The translations under genes were made by a program, and so were the position numbers. A stretch of DNA of 64,000 nucleotides, from positions 1,123,566 to 1,187,565 of the forward strand of contig CM021312.1 in assembly GCA_010645155.1 (NCBI GenBank). The letters run 5' to 3'. Within the stretch, counting starts at the first letter, position 1, and each line of letters starts with the position of its first letter. The notes below the pieces were generated by a model. It did no database searches. It saw nothing but the letters and a program-made list of their open reading frames with translations, and was not told the DNA's origin. The DNA is from Tigriopus japonicus. Its lineage: Eukaryota > Arthropoda > Copepoda > Harpacticoida > Harpacticidae. Of the stretch, positions 57,102 to 64,000 are shown one piece after another.

Positions 57102-57411
57102 AGTCATTGCAGAGGTACGCATAAGGCCGACATGGTCCACATGATTTTCATTTAAAGGAATTAAAAATTTAGGCAATTTGATTACTAATTTACTTGCATT
57201 TACAAGTAAAAATAACGTGAAGTATTTTAGTTTCAAATTTAGGTAGAAGTACACCTTTGTTTCAGGAGATGGTCTTATAATGTACGAGAATAATAGCAAA
57301 AAAAACATTACATAAACGTATGGCTTGAACATTTACAATGGAGATATTAAAGCGAATTCAAAGAGGACAACAGATAACCAAACTTAAACTGAAGTTCTGG
57401 TCAGAGACGAC
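57102..57411 (+). pseudogene. Decayed copy of the globin exon 1/intron 1 boundary
   Basis: About 310 bases match 52558-52856 in direct orientation, with small insertions and deletions. The match starts in the last bases of globin exon 1 (CATTGCAGAG) and runs through the GT donor deep into intron 1. The rest of exon 1 is not recognisable upstream. It could be a segmental duplication or two copies of an unrecognised dispersed repeat. Confidence 0.6.
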
Positions 57412-58251
57412 TGTAAGTACGTAAGTCATAAATAAAGTGGATAAAATTAGCATTTATATATTTGGTCTACCAATAATTTACTCTTGGCAGGTCTGGACAA
57501 CCTTTAAATAGTAAGCTTAATTAGGATTGATATTAGCTTGATCACAAGTTTCTCTTCTAAAGTTTCATAATATTCATATTAAGATGGATTCATATCAACA
57601 GGCAGGTGAAAAATCAAACTAAAATAAGTGAACATGATACCCAAGAGGCAATTTTTAGCCCCATGAGTCCTAAAAAATGACCCCCTAAAACATAATTTTA
57701 TTTGCTTTCATGTTTGGTTTCTGGGCCTTTTTATTTGCATTTTGAATGACACTAAAGGAATGTTTTATTTGCATTAAATTCCCAGACTAATAATAACAGT
57801 AGGTGGAAAATGGAAGGGGCCATTAACTAGATCATCGAACCAATCAGCTAGAAGTTGCCCATGCGTGTCTCATCTATTGACATAAGTGACTTACCGGTCC
57901 GTAATTTTTGTGTGGTTGAAAAGGCCAAAAAGGCCATTGATTCTTTGTGAAGAAACCTAAGGATCTTTAATGAGCTTTCTAGGGTCTTCAAGGAGATAAA
58001 AAGGCATATTGTCAAAATGCTAAACAAGCTTAAAGGTGGGAGCAGAGATTAGAAAACAAAACTTGCCATTTCAAATTAAGTTATTGCTCCAAGTTCATTT
58101 TTTGTTCGAAAACATTAATTTCGCGGAAAACTATGTATATGTATGTCCATTTTTCATGATGATCACAAATCGCAATCATAACTCAAACTAGTAGTGATGG
58201 ATCGACAGGGCTAATTGACATCGATGCATTCAAGGAAAAAAGAGGGCCTAG

Positions 58252-58339
58252 GGATAAACCGAAACCAAACCAAGGATAAACCGAAACCAAACCAAGGATA
58301 AACCGAAACCAAACCAAGGATAAACCGAAACTAAACCAA
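58252..58339 (+). repeat. 22-bp tandem repeat, four copies
   Basis: The unit GGATAAACCGAAACCAAACC plus AA repeats exactly at 58252, 58274, 58296 and 58318; only the last copy has a C-to-T change. The opposite strand reads as a repetitive Trp/Phe/Gly frame that is an artefact of the repeat. Confidence 0.95.
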
Positions 58340-59394
58340 AAAAAAATCATTCGATTCCATGTTTGAACCACTCTTTATAGGACGGTTTCTTGAGGGCTCA
58401 CAAATTAATCTTCTTGTATCCATCCTAACAGAGCAGTTCCTCCAAGTGTCGGTATTCGCTCCTGCCCATTTGAGAACGGGTCCATAGCTACCACAATATC
58501 GCGAAATCGCGCAAAAACCGGAAATGAGCCATAACATTGATTGGCTCTTTTTGGAAAGAATCATCTAGTCTGCCATCAGAGGCAATTAGTGGAGCAAGAG
58601 TAAGTACAGAAAAAGAGTCCTTGTTAACTGCATACTGCTTGCATTAGCGAGCCCATCTCTAGTTGAAGTCCTCTGGCATGTTTAGCAAAAAATCCTCGCC
58701 AAGAAACAATGGTACTGTATGAGGCTCCTTTCAGATCTGACTGACTCTCATCGCTCAAGAAACAATGACACTTTACGTCGTGACTAATGCAGAATAAAGT
58801 TCAATTCCCTTGGTGGAATCATATCAGTTGGGTGTTCCTTTGATAAACCTTATAATCATAAAGTAGCGTCCTTGCCTTGCTCTTCTTTCCACGTTTTTGG
58901 TCAACTGGGCTACTGCAAACCCTTGAAACCCTTGTGCGTAATTATTCACTAATTCCGGCGGATGTTCCAAATCAAAATCCATCTTGGTCAATCATAAAGC
59001 CCCATCTTCCAAGCTGACTCATGGATATCTAGTCCATGGCTGACTCTTGCAAGGATTCTCACAAGCCAGGACTACTTTCAAAATAGACAATTGGTCTAGA
59101 GACGCTAGATGTCAGAGACGTGTGGGGTTTCGACTCAAGTATCATGGAAAAAAAGTAAATGATATTTTAAACTAAAATCATTTGCAAATGAAGCAACTCC
59201 ATGCTTCTGAACATAAAAGACCGTCAAATGGCAGTTTACCCCACCCAACTTTCCTATTAAGTGCAAAATATGTAAAGAGGATCCAAACCTTTTGAATTTT
59301 GGTTGATTCGATTTACATACTGAAAAATATTGGAACGGTGGGGGAATATCTACGAAAATTTTAATCCCAGAACTTCCTCCGTAGGTGAAATTGT

Positions 59395-59645
59395 AATTGT
59401 AATTGAAAAATTGTCAATTACATTGAATTGATTGCAATTTCTTTGATCTCAAATGTAATTGATTTATCCCAACAACTTCAATTCAACCCCCAACAGGATT
59501 TGAACTTACGCCGTCTGGGGAAGCACTTACGTACACTCGGCTTTTATAAGAACGCATGAGTACGCGCGACCGCTTATTACAATTACTTGGAAATGTAATT
59601 GCAATTACGTAAGTGTTATTTCAAATACAATTACAACACACGTCT
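59395..59645 (-). repeat. tRNA-derived SINE-like sequence with AATTAC-rich flanks
   Basis: On the minus strand GTTCAAATCCTG (59505-59494) resembles a polymerase III B box in a tRNA-like 3' half ending in GGGGGTTG. On both sides lie inverted AATTACAATTA-type runs (59395-59460 and 59575-59635). A short SINE or foldback relic fits. A second B-box-like string, TTTCGATCCCGG, occurs on the plus strand at about 59662. The borders are uncertain. Confidence 0.4.
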
Positions 59646-60246
59646 GGGGGTGACGAAGTGCGTTTCGATCCCGGTCAACTGCCACCCTCAAAATATACCT
59701 CCCTCGAGTCAAAACTTAGCGCTGAACTATCGTTTAATGCAAACAAAATATGTTTGTTCGTTGTTTGCGGTCTCTCTTGCAGGAGGGTTAAAGTCAATGA
59801 TCCTATTAGTACGTAAATGAAGAAACTGACATCAAAGGTGATGCCTTTGCTGTCGAACACACTACGTATATTCTTTCCATGAAGAGGGACAATCAATGGC
59901 CATGAGTACATAACATGAACGTTACCAAAGACAAAGTTATTTTGGTAACGTTCGTACCTTTGTTACACATGAGGGTTTTGCCTTGACAGAATAACTCTTT
60001 GTCTTAATTTTCCTAAACAATTACATGTTTTTTTTGAAAATGTAGGCTTAGCAATTTTTTTTGTTGATGTAAAATGTAATGCTTAGCATTTTCTATTTGG
60101 TTCCGAGCATTGAAATCTTCTTGGCGGACTAACCCACAGAAGAAGACATCAAAAGGGTTTTCTTTTGTTATGGAAGCCTTAGTGAAGGAATATGATCGAG
60201 CGATAAACATGATCCATTTATATTTTGCCATAACCTTAATAATATT

Positions 60247-62275
60247 TTAGGGGCGACAATCTTCGTGAAAGGGTTCCAAGGTCTTGAATTCGCGCCAAGT
60301 GGGAGGGATGTTATTGTGCAAGTGGTATCCACATTTTTTGCACTTTTCCGTAAACAGCTTAAGGAAACTGTGTAAATAGGTCTGAAAAAAGGAAAAACAT
60401 TCACTCAAAGGTGTGCCTTAAGGTCTTTAGGAGTCAATATATTGTTTCTAAAAGTAATATCAACACATGCACACATCAACAATCTGAACGAGAACTTGAA
60501 GGAATGCTAAAGAAGACTAATTCAAAGTTTTCTATTACCCTGATGTGTGGGTAATCAATCCCAATGATATGAAGAACGTACCATGAACGATTTTACTCCC
60601 AATTCAGGATAAAGCGATGATTGAAAGTTGAGCATCGCGGCATTGGCGTTCTCCGTGATGCGTCGGAAGACTTGATATTTAGAATCACTCCACACATCCA
60701 GGCTTCCATCGGGTTTGGTGGACTCTTCATTAAAGCCTTTTACCACCACCCATTCGATCATAAGTCCCTTGAATATGAGAATGGCCTTCAAGATTCGATC
60801 CAGAGTCACCTATTGAGAAGAAGGCATGTACATCTGGATAATGACGTCCTGTTGTAAAAATGACCGGCGCACAAATTGCGTGTTTACCTCAACCAATGCG
60901 TTATGTTTCGTGCCATTAGGGCGAGTAATGTGATAGGTCATATCTTGGTAGATGCACCCCATGTGATTGATGAGGTCATTGAGCTCCCTAAAATTGGCAG
61001 TCAAACGACAAAATTGATTAGTTTGAGTTCGCGAAACCTAAGCACTAAAAGATGGACTAACTTGGGTGGGGCGGTGTGTGAGGTATTGGGTCGACGTCGA
61101 TTCTTGGAGACCTTGCCGATGGATCGATTGAGACTGTTCTGTCCGAGGAAACCGGCCGCACTGCTAGCATATTCGTGAGTTTTGTCCAGCCATCGATAGC
61201 TGCTCACCAAGTTTTGGTAGATGGGAATCGAGTCGATGGCCGTATCCAGGGACAAATACACGCTTTGACCCAAGGGTAAGGGATTCGAGATGGGTGGTTG
61301 ATTGTTCAACGTCTGCTCAAGTTCTCTGGCGATTCAATGTAAAACAACTTAGCAATTAGAGAACCAAACAGGGTGGACAGAAATTCGACATCTTTTAAAT
61401 TAAGTCAATAACAACTTACATCAAGTTCCAGACTCTAGTGGGCCATTTGATTGGATTGTAGGTAAAAAGGTCACAAACAAAACGGTCATAGGTAAATAGG
61501 TCACAGTGAAAAAGGTCACATGGGTAAAACGGTCACGGTAAAAAGGTCAGAGGGTAAAACGGTCACAGTAAAACGGTCACGGCAAAAAATACCTTTTCCT
61601 TGAGTGCATGTTCCACTCGAGATATCTTAGAAGACCATTGGCATGTACACAAAGAAGGGTGTAATTTTGACTTTGGAGGGGCAAGGATGCTCTCAATGGT
61701 CCAACGGATCCAAGGTGAGTTCGGACAATTGTTCTAAAATCTGTTGGGAGTTACATTATGTCGACTATGCATATGAGACCATATGAGGATTGGGATAATC
61801 ATGTTCCAATCGGTTAATATTGGGTCCCATGGGACAATTTCAACCATGGACCAAACCAGGGCGCTTGGGGTCACCCCCTTGCCTACCTTTGGAGCTGCCC
61901 TGGTCTGTGATTTTTTTTACTGTGACCTTTTTATCGTAACCTATTTACCGTGACCTTTTTACCGTGTGACCTATTTACCGCGCTCCTTTGATTGAAGTAA
62001 GGTAGAGCATGGTGACTCGACTCAAAATTAGGAAGGGGTGCCAACTACATAGTCGATCAAACGAGGTCATCGTTTCTCTCTTACCCGATTTGTCCGGACA
62101 CGCCATCCAGGAGGGTTTTAAGCTCGGAGAGAAATCGTTTCTCCTTGCTCTCGTCGCCGTGTTTGACGGCCATTCCATCGGCCACATTCTGGAGAAGTTT
62201 ACCGCTGCGGGCTCGGATCTCTGTGATCAGACGAAGGGCACTGTGCAAATGCTGCAAATCCGTGGATTGACTCAT
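60247..62275 (-). CDS. MED27: Mediator complex subunit 27
   Basis: Five minus-strand exons join in phase: 62275-62085, 61325-61062, 60987-60888, 60809-60582 and 60381-60247 (TAA), giving 305 residues; human MED27 has 311. The protein opens with a helical bundle segment (LHSALRLITEIRARSGKLLQN). It contains the conserved HITRPNGT block, KGFNEESTKPDGSLDVWSDS and YQVFRRITENA. It ends in a zinc-finger-like unit, CKKCGYHL ... PPTWREFKTLEPFHEDC. MED27 is a subunit of the Mediator complex that links transcription factors to RNA polymerase II in the nucleus. Exon 1 is chosen because its ATG gives the correct phase-2 donor into exon 2. Intron 1 contains an inverted tandem-repeat element (61460-61981). 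A decayed copy of the last exon lies 4 kb away at 56217-56465. Confidence 0.93.
61460..61981. mobile_element. Element with inverted terminal arrays of a 14-17 bp unit, in MED27 intron 1
   Basis: The left part (61460-61588) holds about eight or nine variants of GGTAAAAAGGTCAC in tandem. The right part (61907-61981) holds about five copies of the reverse complement, GTGACCTTTTTACC. About 320 bases of unrelated sequence lie between. The inverted arrangement of two tandem arrays suggests a non-autonomous DNA element whose ends are arrays of transposase-binding sites. No coding frame and no clear target duplication were seen. Confidence 0.65.
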
Positions 62276-63005
62276 CTTAGAGCGAATCAGTCAGAACGCG
62301 GGCAGGAAGCAAGCACGGCCAGGATATAGATCAGGCGGGTGATTGAAGCAAACGAGTGAGTTGGCAGGCCTTCGCCACGAAGTCAGACTTGACATGAACT
62401 CGATGCGGCTGTCGGTGTGCCTGTTCAATGTTTTGTTGATGTTGATGTTTTGAAAGCGGCGCGACAACAAATAGAAACATGAGATCCATGAGGAATTCAG
62501 AGGATCTTGTGTAGAGTCTAGAAAAAGTGCCGAAATCAAGCAAATAAGAGAACAAAAACGACCCAAGCCGTTCAATTTTCCATTGTTGAAGCACAAAACC
62601 TCTTGAAACTTTTATGAATATGGGAAAGTTAGAAATATAAACAAAAACATTACAATGACGACAAGGAGCCAATTTAAGGTTTGTAGGTTAAAAAAATTCA
62701 CCACCAACTAGACAAGTTGGCCCATAACTTGAACATGGTCGTCTTCTACCGAGTGCCCACAGAAATATTGTCAGTTCAAGCAATGGTAATAGAAAACCAC
62801 AAATTCAAACATTTTTTTCACCAAAAATTGGCCTGTTTACAGACAAAAATGTATTTCAGGGCGGTTTTTTTTCAACTTAAAAAAAAAGCACCAATCAGCG
62901 TTCTTACTTGAGCTCTCTCATTTTTTGAACCTTGGAAATGACGTTGATGGTTCATTCCATGTTAATTTCGAAAGGCTTGGCGAGCTCTCCAGGGAATTGA
63001 TATAC
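62276..63005. other. Intergenic spacer upstream of MED27
   Basis: This stretch of 0.7 kb should hold the MED27 promoter and 5' UTR and the 3' UTR of the tail-anchored protein gene. No other gene or repeat was recognised. Confidence 0.35.
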
Positions 63006-63752
63006 CTACGCCCACAAACCGAATGAACCAAAGCGTACATGCAACACAAGTGCCAACAAAAATACAGCCATTGAAATCCAACTCAAGTGGTTCGACATTT
63101 TTGGACGCCAGGGTTTCGCAATTTCACCGTTTAAAAGACTTCCTGTCCGCCCATATTCTTGCGCCTTAAAATCAATCAGTAGACGGTTCATTTCCAAACG
63201 AAGAGAGTGCACGTCCGTCTCAAGATTGACAATTCTTGGTTCAAGCGCTCGACTTTCACGGGAATCTTTTCCACATTCCAGCTTGAACCCCGAATTTGAA
63301 TCAGGAGCCAAAACTAGATCTTTGTTGGTACGGCAATCCTCCTTTTGATGAGCATTCGCTTTTTTGACCTTGACGTTGTTCAGACTTTGTCGTAACCTCT
63401 CGAATTGATCTTGCATATCTGGCACTTTGTTGCCAGATGCAGGGAGAGCCTGAAGGTCTTTGTTCTCCTCCGGGGCGAGCGACTCTTTTTCAATTTGAAC
63501 TTGTTCGTATCTTTGCATGTTCGCTTCTTGGTCGGCGATTTCGTCGTCATCAAGATCCACATTTACAGGAAAATTTTCAAGATAATCCATGGGATAGCCA
63601 TGATTGGCATGGTCTAGGAACAGCGATAGGGTGTGATTTTCACGTTGTGTCACGGGAATGCTCTCCCACAACAATTTTGGCGGCAGCGCGTGATCGGAAG
63701 TGACCAAAAAGACAAAGCTCAGTCTTAACCGGAGTTCTGAGTCAGGGGGTTC
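63006..63752 (-). CDS. C-terminal exon of a tail-anchored coiled-coil protein (partial)
   Basis: An open exon runs on the minus strand from an acceptor (TTTCAG|AA) at about 63752 to a TAG at 63006, about 248 codons. It includes a VFLVTSDHALPP segment, an acidic stretch (DLDDDEIADQE), a heptad region (RIVNLETDVHSLRLEMNRLLIDF) and a single transmembrane helix ending four residues before the stop (WISMAVFLLALVLHVRFGSF). That layout is typical of tail-anchored membrane proteins of the ER, mitochondria or peroxisomes. The family was not recognised. The start may be the ATG at 63707 or an exon upstream beyond the window, since the frame continues to the acceptor. Confidence 0.6.
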   Translation of the reverse strand, partial: EPPDSELRLRLSFVFLVTSDHALPPKLLWESIPVTQRENHTLSLFLDHANHGYPMDYLENFPVNVDLDDDEIADQEANMQRYEQVQIEKESLAPEENKDLQALPASGNKVPDMQDQFERLRQSLNNVKVKKANAHQKEDCRTNKDLVLAPDSNSGFKLECGKDSRESRALEPRIVNLETDVHSLRLEMNRLLIDFKAQEYGRTGSLLNGEIAKPWRPKMSNHLSWISMAVFLLALVLHVRFGSFGLWA

Positions 63753-63887
63753 TGAAATGGGAAAAACCCGTCAACACTTTGGTGACCTATAGTTGTAGAG
63801 CGGATCAAATGACCGAAAATTAAAATAAAACGGGTTTGTATCGCCTTATGAAATTTGCGGGGAAATCAGAAAAATAGGGGCAAGAGA
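63753..63887. other. Putative intron or upstream sequence of the tail-anchored gene
   Basis: AT-rich sequence between the acceptor and the tRNA-like element, with no coding signal. Confidence 0.3.
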
Positions 63888-63952
63888 CGTGGTGGCATGG
63901 TTAGCGCAGTTTCCTACATTGAGATCCCGGGTTCGATTCTCCACCCCGACCC
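63888..63952 (+). repeat. tRNA-like sequence, probable SINE head or tRNA pseudogene
   Basis: The A-box-like TGGCATGGTTAGCGCAG (63893-63909) and B-box GGGTTCGATTC (63930-63940) are the two parts of a polymerase III promoter in tRNA order. The T-arm stem is poorly paired (CCGGG against CTCCA) and no full acceptor stem or anticodon arm can be drawn, so it is not a working tRNA. A tRNA-derived SINE is likely. It lies close to the right edge, so its tail may be cut off. Confidence 0.5.
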
Positions 63953-64000
63953 TTCTAAAGGAAACTTTCAGGCATGGAGAATCATTCTGATACCGGACTT

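Larger units (their letters stand above)
53886..60246. other. 6.3-kb interval of repeats and decayed gene copies
   Basis: No functional gene was recognised between the globin and MED27 stop codons. Items listed separately are the hAT-like element at 54648, the MED27 last-exon copy at 56217, the globin boundary copy at 57102, a 22-bp tandem repeat at 58252 and a SINE-like sequence near 59400. The remainder is AT-rich and unassigned. Confidence 0.4.

Noticed and set aside
58183..58371. Hydrophobic 62-codon minus-strand frame resembling a membrane protein
   Set aside because: The hydrophobic pattern is the translation of the 22-bp tandem repeat.

Overview
The window is nuclear DNA of an animal, most likely an arthropod and plausibly a copepod-type crustacean. 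The evidence is intron-bearing genes with GT-AG junctions, animal-specific families (Arp1/centractin, MED27, CEP350, a secreted fibrinogen-domain protein, a globin X-like protein, an ionotropic receptor) and many short DNA-transposon relics. The species call is inference only. No CRISPR array, bacterial-style operon or rRNA gene was seen.

Layout. Minus strand, 1-135: the first coding exon of an unknown alanine/proline-rich protein that runs off the left edge. Minus, 695-1825: complete intronless Arp1. Minus, 2649-5176 plus a candidate signal-peptide exon at 16218-16378: a secreted coiled-coil/fibrinogen protein of about 723 residues, with an 11-kb first intron. Minus, 19807-21318: a six-exon inositol-dehydrogenase-like oxidoreductase. 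Plus, 30720-31553: an intronless kinesin-light-chain N-terminus with no TPR repeats but three SxIP motifs. Minus, 33367-35370: intronless ionotropic receptor. Plus, 35991-44160: CEP350-like centrosomal protein, eleven exons. Minus, 49693-50971: a nearly intact DD37D mariner-type transposon with one stop codon in its transposase. Plus, 52221-53885: N-myristoylation-type globin in three exons. Minus, 60247-62275: MED27 in five exons. Minus, 63006-63752: the last exon of a tail-anchored coiled-coil protein. A degenerate tRNA-like element lies at 63888-63952.

The spaces between genes hold palindromic MITE-like elements (13748-14332, 18501-19079, 49023-49346, 61460-61981), two hAT-like miniature elements (15813-15999, 54648-54848), tRNA-derived SINE-like sequence and microsatellites. 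The 56.2-57.4 kb interval carries decayed direct copies of two neighbouring genes: the MED27 last exon and the globin exon 1/intron 1 boundary.

The genes do not form one pathway. Three of them (Arp1 of dynactin, CEP350, and the KLC-like/SxIP protein) act in microtubule biology. The most unusual item is the predicted KLC-like protein. It keeps the kinesin-heavy-chain-binding coiled coil, lacks the cargo-binding TPRs, and carries a tail with repeated EB1-type SxIP motifs. All exon models were built by eye from reading frame, splice-site phase and family similarity. No database search was run.
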